64,000 bases of DNA from Anseongella ginsenosidimutans (GTDB lineage Bacteria; Bacteroidota; Bacteroidia; Sphingobacteriales; Sphingobacteriaceae). The position numbers and the translations under genes were made by a program. This document shows, piece after piece, positions 17,781 to 26,526 of this stretch. How positions within the stretch are numbered: the first letter of the stretch is position 1; the number at the start of each line of letters is the position of its first letter. The stretch spans positions 62,001 to 126,000 of the forward strand of contig JAJUHF010000001.1 of assembly GCA_029268045.1 (NCBI GenBank), read 5' to 3'. The notes under the pieces were generated by a model. That model was not told where the DNA came from. It saw nothing but the letters and a program-made list of their open reading frames with translations, and ran no database searches.

Positions 17781-18119
17781 ATGAAAAAACCGATCAGCTG
17801 GAACGATTTTGAGAAACTCGACATCCGGGTAGGAACCGTGGTGGAGGTTCAGGATTTTCCCAAAGCCCGGAAGCCCGCCTGGCGGATGGTAATTGATTTC
17901 GGCCCGCTGGGCCTGAAAAACACCTCTGCACAGATCACCACCTTATACGACCGCGAAAACCTGCTTGGAAAACAGGTGATCGCCGTGGTCAATTTCCCTC
18001 CAAAACAGATTGCCAACTTCCTCTCCGAATGCCTCGTGCTAGGCATTTATTCCGAAAGCGGTGATGTGGTACTGCTCACCCCGGAACGCACAACCGCCAA
18101 CGGCATGCAGGTGGGCTGA
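17781..18119 (+). CDS. CsaA-like tRNA-binding-domain protein
   Basis: The 112-residue product from the ATG at 17781 (MKKPISWNDFEKLDIRVGTVVEV) is a single OB-fold tRNA-binding domain, like CsaA and the C-terminal domain of methionyl-tRNA synthetase. Family marks include LDIRVG, KPAWRMVIDFG, KQVIAVVNFPPKQIA and LVLGI. CsaA has been described as a chaperone involved in secretion in Bacillus. The start lies 4 bases after the T-run of the nrdJ terminator, so it must be read through or start inside that hairpin region. A TTG at 17775 is in frame but falls inside the T-run. Confidence 0.88.
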   Translation: MKKPISWNDFEKLDIRVGTVVEVQDFPKARKPAWRMVIDFGPLGLKNTSAQITTLYDRENLLGKQVIAVVNFPPKQIANFLSECLVLGIYSESGDVVLLTPERTTANGMQVG

Positions 18120-18215
18120 GTGCTCAGGCTGCCCACGCCGAAGCGGAGTCCGATGCGGAAATGGCCTTGATTTTGCTTAATTTTACGTTAAGCCCAATCA
18201 GCAAAAAAATACCAT

Positions 18216-19751
18216 ATGTCCGAAATTTCTGCAGAAGCGACTTCCGTGGTGCTCCGGCCCCTTCGGAAAAGCGATTACAAGGATTTGAAAGCCGCCATGA
18301 TCGAAGCCTACTCCGGCATGGGGGGCAGTTATTGGGACCAGGACAAAATCAACAAACTATTGCGGATTTTTCCCGACGGGCAATTCTGCGTGGAAGTAAA
18401 CGGCAAGGTCGTGGCCTGCGCGTTGTCCATCATTGTGAACTATAAAAAGTTTACCGACCGGCACACCTATGTCCAGATCACCGGCAATTATTCCTTCAAT
18501 ACACACGATCCCAACGGTGATGTCCTTTATGGCATTGACGTCTTCGTTCATCCCGATTACCGGGGGCTGCGGCTGGGCAGAAGGCTTTACGACGCCCGGA
18601 AGGAACTTTGCGAAAGGCTGAACCTGCGCGCCATTGTGGCCGGCGGGCGAATTCCGAACTACGAACAATACGCCGCGGAACTGTCGCCCCGGGAATACAT
18701 CGAAAAGGTAAAGCTCAAGGAAATCCACGATCCCACCCTGAACTTCCAGCTTTCCAATGATTTCCACGTTAAGAAGGTGCTGAAGGGGTATCTGAAAGGG
18801 GACACCGAATCGATGGAATACGCTACCCTCCTGGAATGGTCCAATATTTACTACCAGGAGGACCAAAGTGTGCTCGCGGCCGCTACCACCGCCCGCCTGG
18901 GCCTGGTGCAATGGGAAATGCGTCCGATGGCCAACATGGACGCTTTGTTGGAGCAGGTTGAGTTCTTTGTGGATGTGGTCAGTGGCTACAAATGCGACTT
19001 CATCCTGTTTCCCGAATTGTTCAATGCACCGCTCATGGCCGAATTCAACCACCTGGGCGAAGCCGACGCGGTCCGGGAACTGACCCAATTTACAGAACCC
19101 ATCCGGAACCGGTTTATCGATTTCGCCGTCGGATACAACGTCAACATCATCACCGGAAGCATGCCCATTCTGGAGGACGGGGCGCTGAAGAACATTTCCT
19201 ATCTGTGCCGGCGCGACGGGACCTGGGACTCCTACAGCAAGATACACCCCACCCCCATCGAGGTGAAGAGCTGGGGAATGTCCGGCGGCGACAAGTTGAA
19301 GGTGTTTGATACCGATTGCGGGAAAATCGGCATCCTGATCTGTTACGATGTGGAATTCCCCGAACTTTCCCGCATCTATGCCGAACAAGGCATGCAGATC
19401 CTATTTGTACCGTTTCTCACTGATAACCAGAACGGGTATACCCGGGTGCGGCATTGCGCGCAGGCCCGCGCCATTGAAAACGAATGCTATGTCGCCATTG
19501 CGGGCTGCGTGGGGAACCTGCCGAAGGTAAACAACATGGATATTCAATATGCGCAATCGGCGATATTTACCCCCTCTGATTTTCAGTTTCCCACCAATGC
19601 CGTAAAAGCGGAAGCAACTCCCAATACGGAAATGACCCTCATTGCCGATGTGGATCTCAACGTGCTGAAGGAACTGCACCTTTACGGAACCGTGCGCACG
19701 CTCAAAGACCGGCGAACCGATTTATACGAAGTACGATGGCTTAAAAAATAG
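18216..19751 (+). CDS. Fusion of a GNAT acetyltransferase and a carbon-nitrogen hydrolase (nitrilase superfamily)
   Basis: Residues 10-160 form a GNAT domain with the acetyl-CoA loop region IDVFVHPDYRGLRLGRRL. Residues 225-505 form a nitrilase-superfamily domain with all three catalytic residues: Glu267 (FPELF), Lys342 (SKIHPTPIE) and Cys376 (ICYDVEFPE). The combination suggests a two-step reaction, amide or nitrile cleavage plus acetyl transfer, on one small amine-bearing substrate, but the substrate is not known to me. The ATG at 18216 follows a 96-base gap with nothing recognisable. The dps gene follows after 16 bases. Confidence 0.88.
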   Translation: MSEISAEATSVVLRPLRKSDYKDLKAAMIEAYSGMGGSYWDQDKINKLLRIFPDGQFCVEVNGKVVACALSIIVNYKKFTDRHTYVQITGNYSFNTHDPNGDVLYGIDVFVHPDYRGLRLGRRLYDARKELCERLNLRAIVAGGRIPNYEQYAAELSPREYIEKVKLKEIHDPTLNFQLSNDFHVKKVLKGYLKGDTESMEYATLLEWSNIYYQEDQSVLAAATTARLGLVQWEMRPMANMDALLEQVEFFVDVVSGYKCDFILFPELFNAPLMAEFNHLGEADAVRELTQFTEPIRNRFIDFAVGYNVNIITGSMPILEDGALKNISYLCRRDGTWDSYSKIHPTPIEVKSWGMSGGDKLKVFDTDCGKIGILICYDVEFPELSRIYAEQGMQILFVPFLTDNQNGYTRVRHCAQARAIENECYVAIAGCVGNLPKVNNMDIQYAQSAIFTPSDFQFPTNAVKAEATPNTEMTLIADVDLNVLKELHLYGTVRTLKDRRTDLYEVRWLKK

Positions 19752-19767
19752 AAGAAAGGAAAAACTC

Positions 19768-20253
19768 ATGGCAAAAAAAAGCACGAAACTCACCCAGATT
19801 GGGCTTGAGAAAAAGGATTCCAAAAAGTTAGGTGACAAGCTGAACGAATTATTGGCTAATTACCAGGTGTTCTACATCAACTCCAGGGGCTTCCATTGGA
19901 ATATTAAGGGGGACAAGTTTTTCGAGCTTCATGCGAAGTTTGAAGAACTGTATACCGATTCGCAGTTGAAAATAGACGAGATCGCCGAACGGGTGCTTAC
20001 CTTGGGATTCACCCCGCTGCATTCGTATTCCGATTTTCTGAAGAACTCCAAAGTGAAGGAAGTAACCAACGTGTCCAATGACCGGGAATGTGTTCAGCAC
20101 ATCGTGGACGGCTTCCGCCAGATCCTCAATATTGAACGCGAAGTGCTGGAAGCGGCCGACGAGGTTTCCGATGAGGGCACCAGCGACCTGATGGCCGGTT
20201 ACATCCGCGAGCAGGAAAAACAGGTTTGGATGTACAGCTCGTTCCTCGGATAG
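19768..20253 (+). CDS. dps: Dps family DNA-protection/ferritin-like protein
   Basis: The 161-residue protein has the Dps ferroxidase layout: His in INSRGFHWNIKG and Asp/Glu in FEELYTDSQLKIDEIAERVLTLG. Dps dodecamers oxidise and store iron and protect DNA under oxidative or starvation stress. An AAGGA Shine-Dalgarno-like sequence lies about 9 bases before the ATG, unusual in this window, which may mean high translation. The lysine-rich N-terminus (MAKKSTKLTQ) could contact DNA. It starts 16 bases after the GNAT-hydrolase gene. Confidence 0.93.
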   Translation: MAKKSTKLTQIGLEKKDSKKLGDKLNELLANYQVFYINSRGFHWNIKGDKFFELHAKFEELYTDSQLKIDEIAERVLTLGFTPLHSYSDFLKNSKVKEVTNVSNDRECVQHIVDGFRQILNIEREVLEAADEVSDEGTSDLMAGYIREQEKQVWMYSSFLG

Positions 20254-20335
20254 CCGGCCCGCCCCGGTTCCGGCAGCCCGCCGGACACGTCAATTTTTCG
20301 TATCTTCGCGGCATGAATTACCTCATGCTGCCGCT

Positions 20336-20683
20336 ATGACCGTACAGGAAACCAATGAGAAGTGGGTCAGTCTGGTCAAAAAGATCGCCAGCGAATTCGG
20401 CACGGAAAAGCCGGATGTGAAATCGATGCTTTTTCTCATCGGGGTTCAGGAACTGGGCAAAGGCCCGCGCCGCTTTTCCAAAAGGCAAAAGGAAGAATTA
20501 ATGCACATTGCCAACTGCCGGCTTTTCAGTGAATTGGGATATTATGAGCTGGAAGGACTGGACCAGGATGGGTGGCCCCATTGGAGAAATGTCAAAAAAA
20601 TCCCAAATTACACCGTTTTCGAACAGGAACTGCTTATCAAGCAGTTGATTGTTCATTATTTTGAAGAACAAGGCGTTATCTAA
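20336..20683 (+). CDS. Conserved small protein of unknown function
   Basis: The 115-residue product is soluble, with no signal peptide or membrane segment. It has the sequence IGVQELGKGPRRFSKRQKEELMH and an aromatic-rich middle part (LGYYELEGLDQDGWPHW). It ends at 20683, 4 bases before the start of the peptidyl-prolyl isomerase gene, so the two are probably co-transcribed. I recognise no domain. Codon use and base composition look like the neighbours, so I take it as a real gene. Confidence 0.75.
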   Translation: MTVQETNEKWVSLVKKIASEFGTEKPDVKSMLFLIGVQELGKGPRRFSKRQKEELMHIANCRLFSELGYYELEGLDQDGWPHWRNVKKIPNYTVFEQELLIKQLIVHYFEEQGVI

Positions 20684-20687
20684 ACCC

Positions 20688-21407
20688 ATGCAACGGAAAA
20701 TTTTCCTGCTTTTTGCCTCTTTTCTGATGCTGACCGCATGCGGTCTTCCGCTGCTGTCCAAGAAAAGCGGTCCTCAGCCCCATTATATCGAGTTGAGCAC
20801 CCCTTACGGAAACAGCATTATCCGCTTATATGATGAAACCCCGCTTCACCGGGACAACATGCTGCGTCTGGTGCGGGAAGGCTTTTACGACAGCCTCCTT
20901 TTTCATCGTGTGATTGAAGACTTTATGATCCAGGGAGGAGACCCTGAATCGAGGAATGCCGCCCCGGATCAAAGGCTAGGCACAGGCGAAGCCCCCGGTC
21001 CGCGAATCCCGGCGGAATTCAGGGATTCTCTTTTCCATAAAAAAGGCGTCCTTGCCGCGGCCCGGGATAATAACCCGGAGAAGGCCTCCAGCAATTGCCA
21101 GTTTTACATCGTGCAGGGCCAGGTGTTCACCGACGAGCAGTTGGATCAGCTCGAACAGACCCGGCTTGGCGGACGGGAAATTCCCGAATGGCAGCGCCAG
21201 GTTTACAAGACCCTGGGCGGAACCCCGCATCTGGACCAGTCCTATACGGTCTTTGGCGAAGTGGTGCAGGGAATCGGGGTGATCGATAAAATTGCCGCCG
21301 TGGAAACCGATCCCTTTGACCGTCCACGCGACGATGTCCGGATGAGTATACGCGAGCTAACCAAACGGGAGGTTCGGCGTCTTGAATACGGGATCAATCC
21401 CCGATAG
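20688..21407 (+). CDS. Cyclophilin-type peptidyl-prolyl isomerase lipoprotein
   Basis: From the ATG at 20688 the product has 239 residues (MQRKIFLLFASF) with a lipoprotein signal ending LMLTAC. The rest is a cyclophilin domain with FHRVIEDFMIQGGDP, NSNCQFYIVQG-like SSNCQFYIVQG and YTVFGEVVQGIGVIDKI. An insert around AEFRDSLFHKKGVLAAARD is typical of the Bacteroidota type. It speeds proline isomerisation during folding of envelope proteins. The in-frame extension back to 20649 overlaps the previous gene and is not favoured. Confidence 0.9.
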   Translation: MQRKIFLLFASFLMLTACGLPLLSKKSGPQPHYIELSTPYGNSIIRLYDETPLHRDNMLRLVREGFYDSLLFHRVIEDFMIQGGDPESRNAAPDQRLGTGEAPGPRIPAEFRDSLFHKKGVLAAARDNNPEKASSNCQFYIVQGQVFTDEQLDQLEQTRLGGREIPEWQRQVYKTLGGTPHLDQSYTVFGEVVQGIGVIDKIAAVETDPFDRPRDDVRMSIRELTKREVRRLEYGINPR

Positions 21408-21432
21408 AAATGTAGCATTTTCTCTTTTTTCC

Positions 21433-22203
21433 GTGAAGATTATCAGTTACAACGTAAACGGAATCCGTTCCGCGATGAATAAGAATTGGCTGGCCTGGCT
21501 GCAGGCCACCCGGGCCGACATTGTCTGCCTGCAGGAGGTAAAAGCGGAGCCCGGCCAAATCCCCGAGCAATTGCAATTGATCGAATCGCTCGGTTATCAT
21601 GTTTTCTGGAACCCTGCCGTAAAAAAAGGTTACAGCGGAACCGCCATCCTGAGCAAAATCCAGCCGGAGCAGGTGGAATACGGTTGCAATATGGAAATTT
21701 ACGATTGCGAGGGCCGGATCATGCGGGCCGACTACGGTGATTTCTCGGTAATGAGCGTGTACTTCCCTTCGGGATCCAGCGGCGAGCACCGCCAGGCCTT
21801 CAAGTTCCGCTTTCTGGATGACTTTCAGGAGTACGTCAACCGGCTGAAATGGGAATGCCCCAACCTAATCATTGGCGGCGACTACAACATCTGTCACCGC
21901 CCCATTGATATCCACAACCCCAAGTCAAACGCAAATTCCTCGGGATTCCTCCCTCAGGAACGGCAATGGATGGAAGACTTTTTTAACAGTGGATTTACCG
22001 ATACCTTCCGGTATTTCAACCCCGACCCCCATCACTACACCTGGTGGAGTTATCGCGCCAACGCCCGTACCCGGAATCTGGGCTGGCGCATCGATTACCT
22101 GTCGGCTTCCTCGGAAATGAACGACCTTCTGAAACGAGCCGCGATACTGCCCGAAGCTCGCCATTCGGACCATTGTCCGGTTTTGCTGGAACTGAAATAC
22201 TGA
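21433..22203 (+). CDS. xth: Exodeoxyribonuclease III / AP endonuclease
   Basis: A GTG at 21433 gives the conserved family start (V/M)KIISYNVNGIRSA, so the ATG at 21382, which lies inside the previous gene, is not favoured. The product has about 256 residues with CLQEVKAE (metal-binding Glu), GGDYNICHRPIDI, the YTWWSYRANART segment and the C-terminal catalytic His in RHSDHCPVLLEL. It cuts abasic sites and removes 3' blocks during base excision repair. Confidence 0.93.
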   Translation: MKIISYNVNGIRSAMNKNWLAWLQATRADIVCLQEVKAEPGQIPEQLQLIESLGYHVFWNPAVKKGYSGTAILSKIQPEQVEYGCNMEIYDCEGRIMRADYGDFSVMSVYFPSGSSGEHRQAFKFRFLDDFQEYVNRLKWECPNLIIGGDYNICHRPIDIHNPKSNANSSGFLPQERQWMEDFFNSGFTDTFRYFNPDPHHYTWWSYRANARTRNLGWRIDYLSASSEMNDLLKRAAILPEARHSDHCPVLLELKY

Positions 22204-22231
22204 TTGGAACGAACGCTTCTTATAATGCTTC

Positions 22232-22822
22232 TTATAAGGTAGCCCATCTGAAATCAATGATCCCCGATGGGGTGATGCACTTTTTAAGGGGCACGTCCAG
22301 CGGGCCGGAGTCCGCGATTCTTTCCACCGGCTCAAAAAAAGACACCCCGATGGTTTCCACGTCCGGACGGCATTCCATCAGAAAGCGGTCGTAAAAACCG
22401 CGCCCGTATCCCACCCGCTGCCCGGTTTCATCCACAGCAATCAGGGGCACCAGCGCCATGTCGATGGATTTAATGGCTACTTCTTCTCCTGAGACCGGTT
22501 CAGGAATGCCGTATCGGCCCACCTTCAGCTCCACTTCTTCCAGCGCATAATGAGACATTACATTGGTCTTGAAATCGGATTTAGGCACCACGATCCGGAT
22601 CCCGGGCTGGTTTTCCTTCACCCACTCGATCAACAGTTGGGTATCCACTTCGTTCTTTTCGCGGATGGGCAGATAACTGTGCAAATAGCGCACTTCCGAA
22701 AAATTTATCCGGGTAAAATGTTTCAGAATAGCTTCGTTTCGCCTTTTAAGCTCTTTCGTTGACAGGGCCAGCCTCTTATCCAGGTATTCTTTACGAAGCA
22801 GGTGTTTTTCGTGCGCCATCAT
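22232..22822 (-). CDS. 5-formyltetrahydrofolate cyclo-ligase
   Basis: The 196-residue protein has the family pattern: an N-terminal basic helix (LLRKEYLDKRLALS), PKSDFKTNVMSHY, the ATP and folate region MALVPLIAVDETGQRVGYGRGFYDRFL, and a short C-terminus. It converts 5-formyl-THF to 5,10-methenyl-THF using ATP. Two start codons are adjacent (22822 and 22819). It is convergent with xth and divergent from the oxidoreductase gene, which begins 49 bases away. Confidence 0.9.
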   Translation of the reverse strand: MMAHEKHLLRKEYLDKRLALSTKELKRRNEAILKHFTRINFSEVRYLHSYLPIREKNEVDTQLLIEWVKENQPGIRIVVPKSDFKTNVMSHYALEEVELKVGRYGIPEPVSGEEVAIKSIDMALVPLIAVDETGQRVGYGRGFYDRFLMECRPDVETIGVSFFEPVERIADSGPLDVPLKKCITPSGIIDFRWATL

Positions 22823-22870
22823 TGTACGAAAATATTAATTTTTTCGGTCTTAAACTGTAACTTAGCGCGC

Positions 22871-23920
22871 ATGAGTACTCCTATTAACGTTGGCCTCGCT
22901 TCTTTTGGCATGTCCGGAAAAGTTTTCCATGGGCCCTTGTTGCGGTCCAATCCAAACTTCAAAGTGGTATCGGTCATGCAACGCACGCCCCGGGGGGCTG
23001 AAGAATTTTTTACAGGCTGTCGCATTGTATCCCAATTTTCCGACCTCTTATCCGATCCCGACGTGGAGCTGGTTATTGTGAATACGCCTGATCAAACCCA
23101 TTATGAGTACACCCGGGAAGCGATTCTGGGCGGGAAACACGTGGTGGTGGAAAAACCCTTCACCATGACCGTAGCCGAAGGAAAAAAACTAATCCAACTG
23201 GCCGAGGAGAAAAACGTCTTGCTCACCGTTTTTCAGAACAGACGATGGGACGGCGGAGCGCTTACCATCCGGGAAATCCTGAAAAAGGGCTACCTGGGCC
23301 GAATTGTAGAGTTTGAATCGCATTACGACCGGTACCGGAATTACATTCAGGAAGATACCTGGAAAGAAGATCAGGATTCCGGGACGGGCACCTTATACGG
23401 ACTTGGATCACACCAGATAGACGAAGCCCTTTATCTTTTCGGGATGCCCGAGGGCGTCTGGGCTGACCTTCGCATCATCCGCACCGGCGGAAAGGTCATT
23501 GACTATTATAACATGATGCTCCGCTACCCCGAAGTGTCCGTTATTATCCGCTGCAGCTATTTAGTGAAAGAGGAAGGACCCCGCATTATTTTGCACGGCA
23601 CCGACGGCAGCTATATAAAATACGGAATCGATCCACAGGAGGAACGTCTGAAAGCAGGGCGTATGCCCGATGAGCCCAATTGGGGCTACGAAGACGAAAA
23701 GTACTGGGGAATACTGAACCGCGAAAAGGACGGAAAGACAATCCGGAAAGCCTATAAAACGGTCAACGGGAATTACCCGGCTTTTTACGAAAACCTTTAT
23801 GAGGCGATCCGCAAAAAGAAGGAACTTGCTGTAAAACCCCAGGAAGCGTTAAATGTTATCCGGGTAATCGAGGCCGCCATAAAGAGCAGTGCGGAACGAA
23901 AGGAAATTCCGCTTAAATAA
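22871..23920 (+). CDS. Gfo/Idh/MocA family NAD(P)-dependent oxidoreductase
   Basis: The preferred ATG at 22871 gives MSTPINVGLASFGMSGKVFHGP, a Rossmann motif in which the glycine-rich loop reads GLASFGMSGKVFH. The dinucleotide-binding motif continues with GKHVVVEKPFTMTVAEGK, whose EKP is the family signature. The C-terminal alpha/beta domain includes GTGTLYGLGSHQIDEALYLFG. Members oxidise or reduce sugars and inositols; the substrate is not clear here. The HAD gene follows after 10 bases, so the two are probably co-transcribed. Confidence 0.9.
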   Translation: MSTPINVGLASFGMSGKVFHGPLLRSNPNFKVVSVMQRTPRGAEEFFTGCRIVSQFSDLLSDPDVELVIVNTPDQTHYEYTREAILGGKHVVVEKPFTMTVAEGKKLIQLAEEKNVLLTVFQNRRWDGGALTIREILKKGYLGRIVEFESHYDRYRNYIQEDTWKEDQDSGTGTLYGLGSHQIDEALYLFGMPEGVWADLRIIRTGGKVIDYYNMMLRYPEVSVIIRCSYLVKEEGPRIILHGTDGSYIKYGIDPQEERLKAGRMPDEPNWGYEDEKYWGILNREKDGKTIRKAYKTVNGNYPAFYENLYEAIRKKKELAVKPQEALNVIRVIEAAIKSSAERKEIPLK

Positions 23921-23930
23921 GGAAATTGCT

Positions 23931-24560
23931 ATGTATAAAGCTGTAGTTTTTGACGTGGATGGCACGATGGTGGACACCGAGGATGCCGTGGTGGAGGCAA
24001 AATTAAAGATCCTTGCCGGCCAGGGCCGCACCATGGATCCGGCCGAAATGCTGAGGAAGATCTGGGGCAAACCCCGGTACAAATCGTTCGAGCTGCTGGG
24101 AATCGATGATACGCCTGAAAACCACGCGAAAATGACCCGGTACATGCTGGAGTTTTCCTACCTGATCAAGTTTTACGATGGAATCCAGGATACAATCCGG
24201 CAATTGCATGCCGCGGGAACGAAATTGGGAATTGTCACCTCGCGCATCCGCGAAGAGCTCAGCTACGACATCATTCCGGCCGGCCTGATCCCGCTGTTTG
24301 AGACCACCATCTGCTATGAAGATACAGCGGAACACAAACCGCATCCCGAACCGCTGCTGCTATTTCTGCAACGGACAGGGTTTTCGGCCAATGAGGTACT
24401 GTTCATTGGCGATACGGTGTATGACATGCAATGCGCCGATGCCGCCGGTGTTCATTTCGGACTGGCTTTGTGGGGGACCACCGAACCGGATAAGCTGACG
24501 GGCGAATACCGTCTGAATCACCCTTCGGAAATACTTACCGCCCTGCAGGTAGGAGTCTGA
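23931..24560 (+). CDS. HAD-superfamily phosphatase, phosphoglycolate phosphatase-like
   Basis: The ATG at 23931, preceded by AAGGAAA, gives MYKAVVFDVDGTMVDTE with nucleophile Asp8 and Asp10. Further HAD motifs are GIVTSRIR (motif II Thr/Ser), KPHPEP (motif III Lys) and FIGDTVYDMQCADAAG (motif IV). An alpha-helical cap sits between motifs I and II. It dephosphorylates a small phospho-metabolite, and 2-phosphoglycolate or a sugar phosphate is possible. It is coupled to the oxidoreductase gene. Confidence 0.88.
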   Translation: MYKAVVFDVDGTMVDTEDAVVEAKLKILAGQGRTMDPAEMLRKIWGKPRYKSFELLGIDDTPENHAKMTRYMLEFSYLIKFYDGIQDTIRQLHAAGTKLGIVTSRIREELSYDIIPAGLIPLFETTICYEDTAEHKPHPEPLLLFLQRTGFSANEVLFIGDTVYDMQCADAAGVHFGLALWGTTEPDKLTGEYRLNHPSEILTALQVGV

Positions 24561-24578
24561 GACAGCAGCCCCGGAAAA

Positions 24579-25397
24579 TTAATCTTCTGCGTTTTCCAAT
24601 AAGGTGACGTTCACCTGATGAACCTCACCTGCCCCTACCGTGATGCCGGTGGTATCGAAGGGGGCGTATCCGCTGGCCGTGTCCGGAATAAAGCGCATGG
24701 CGTAATTTCCTGCAGGCACTGCCTTTAACATGAAATTACCCAATGTGTCGGTGTAGGTCCCCAATGTGTCGGTACCGGCCACCGCCAATACCGCCGTGGT
24801 GATGTTCCCCGGCGTTACCACGCCGCGTACGGTTCCGCCCGTTGGGTCCGGGGGCACTACCCGGATGACGGGTTTCAGCAGGTATTGTCCGCTGTTTCCG
24901 GCTTCCACAATGGACCTTGCCGCGTCAAAATCCAGCAGTATTTCGTAAATATCGTTTTCACGCAGATCCTGGTTGATCTTGATCTTGATTCCCGACTGCT
25001 GCGCGGAAGGTGTTTTAAGCTCGTATTCCGTCCCCGCGATCACCACCCGGTTATCGTCTCCCAGTACCAGACGAAGGTGTCCCAGGTGTCCCGAAGGCAC
25101 GTTGGCATCCACCAGAAGGGTGTCGTGGCCATTTACCAGCTCCAGGAGATTATAAGTCCCCCTGCGGACGCCCTCAATCCGCTCCCAGCCTTCTTCCCCT
25201 ACGGAATCATCGCCCGCGCGATGAATCAGTACATCTTCAATTTCAATGTACACCGCGTCGTAATTGCCCGGCGCATCGGTAAGCCGTACCTGAAGCTGCG
25301 CGTTTCCGTTGACCCGGTCTTCGTTCAGATCCGAGCATCCTCCCAGAATAAGTCCGGCCAGCAAGGCCATTCCCGTATTTCCAATCAAATTCTTCAT
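24579..25397 (-). CDS. DUF4382 domain lipoprotein with C-terminal carboxypeptidase-regulatory-like domain
   Basis: The 272-residue protein has a lipobox LGGC (Cys21) and a DUF4382 domain at about 30-180 (QLQVRLTDAPGNYDAVYIEIEDVLIH, YNLLELVNGHDTLL, GIKIKINQDL). A beta-sandwich follows from 185 (TVRGVVTPGN, GTYTDTLGNFMLKAVPAGNY), like the carboxypeptidase regulatory domain. It is probably exposed at the cell surface. Its function is unknown. It is convergent with the HAD gene. Confidence 0.85.
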   Translation of the reverse strand: MKNLIGNTGMALLAGLILGGCSDLNEDRVNGNAQLQVRLTDAPGNYDAVYIEIEDVLIHRAGDDSVGEEGWERIEGVRRGTYNLLELVNGHDTLLVDANVPSGHLGHLRLVLGDDNRVVIAGTEYELKTPSAQQSGIKIKINQDLRENDIYEILLDFDAARSIVEAGNSGQYLLKPVIRVVPPDPTGGTVRGVVTPGNITTAVLAVAGTDTLGTYTDTLGNFMLKAVPAGNYAMRFIPDTASGYAPFDTTGITVGAGEVHQVNVTLLENAED

Positions 25398-25587
25398 ATC
25401 GCTTTCTTCGTATTCTCTTTCGTTTTAACCTGTTCACGGGAATACCAATCAAGTTTTGGGCCATACCGGGTCTGTGCCCATGAACCGAAAGGAAAAAAGG
25501 CTGGCCTCATTTTTGGCGGGAAAATATCAAAAAATCGAACAGATGGCTTATAATTGCATTATGATCCATACTTTAAACAAGAGAAGC

Positions 25588-26457
25588 ATGAAAAAACTAT
25601 TCTTTTTGGTCCTTATATGCCTCACCGGTGGGCAAACATTTTCGCAGGGAATCAATATCCCGGGCCTGCAGCACCCCGAGAGCGTGGCGTATGACGGCGA
25701 GTTTTACTATGTCTCCAATATTGGTTTGGAACCCAATCCTACCGCGGAAGACGGCGATGGATTCATCACAAAGATCTCCGCGGACGGCTTGATCGTTGAC
25801 CGGCTGTTTCTCCCCCGCAGGGGAAAGCTGAATGCGCCCAAGGGGATGAGTGTGATCGGGAAAATACTGTTTGTGACTGATATCAATAAAGTCTACGGCT
25901 TCACACTGAATAAAAAGCGGAAGAAAGTTTTTGAAATCGAGATACCCGAAAGCAATTTCCTGAATGACCTGGAACCCTTGAATCAACACGAGATCCTGGT
26001 GTCCGCTCCGGATGTGGATGCTATTTTCAAGATTGACATCCTTCAGAAAACCTACACGAAGCTCAATATTGAAGGTTCGGTCAACGGCCCCAATGGTCTG
26101 GATTACGACGAAGGCGATAACACGCTTTACGTAGTGGGCGTTGGGACCAACAACCAGGCCAACGGAAAGATCGGAAAAGTAAAGCTGGATTCAACCAGTA
26201 TGCGGTATGAGATCCTGAGCGACTACCAGGGTCATCTGGACGGCCTGTTCATTTATCAGAATACGCTGGTATTTACCGATTGGATCCAGTTCGGCGAGCG
26301 GGCCGGCGCGCTTAAGCGGCTGAACCTGGGCACCAACGAAGTCACGGAAATCGTGGGCAAAATAGAAGGTCCGGCAGACATTTATTACAATTACGAAACC
26401 GGACAGCTTTGGATGCCCGTAATGATGGGTAACCGGGTATTCCGGATGGATTACTAG
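25588..26457 (+). CDS. Secreted SMP-30/NHL-type beta-propeller protein
   Basis: The ATG at 25588 opens a clear signal peptide (MKKLFFLVLICLTGGQTFSQ), while the longer frame from 25456 puts that peptide inside the protein. The 289-residue product has repeated blades such as HPESVAYDGEFYYVSN, APKGMSVIGKILFVTD, GPNGLDYDEGDNTLYVVG and GPADIYYNYETGQLWMPVMMGN. It resembles SMP-30/gluconolactonase-like propellers and may be a secreted lactonase or a binding protein. The 190-base gap before it shows no clear element. Confidence 0.8.
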   Translation: MKKLFFLVLICLTGGQTFSQGINIPGLQHPESVAYDGEFYYVSNIGLEPNPTAEDGDGFITKISADGLIVDRLFLPRRGKLNAPKGMSVIGKILFVTDINKVYGFTLNKKRKKVFEIEIPESNFLNDLEPLNQHEILVSAPDVDAIFKIDILQKTYTKLNIEGSVNGPNGLDYDEGDNTLYVVGVGTNNQANGKIGKVKLDSTSMRYEILSDYQGHLDGLFIYQNTLVFTDWIQFGERAGALKRLNLGTNEVTEIVGKIEGPADIYYNYETGQLWMPVMMGNRVFRMDY

Positions 26458-26475
26458 GAAAGTTAAAGAATGTTT

Positions 26476-26526
26476 CGTTCTTCGTAGGGGGTCAAGGTGC
26501 GGAGGCCCCTTACGAAGGAACGTTTT
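26476..26526 (+). terminator. Long terminator hairpin between convergent SMP-30-like gene and efp
   Basis: CGTTC-TTCGTA-GGGG (26476-26490) pairs with CCCCTTACGAAGGAACG (26506-26522) with two bulged bases, and TTTT follows. It reaches into the efp stop codon (26525-26527). A weaker T-rich tail on the other strand means it may serve both genes. Confidence 0.8.

Noticed and set aside
18357-19388. 343-residue ORF on the minus strand
   Set aside because: It is antisense to the GNAT-hydrolase fusion, which has complete catalytic motifs.
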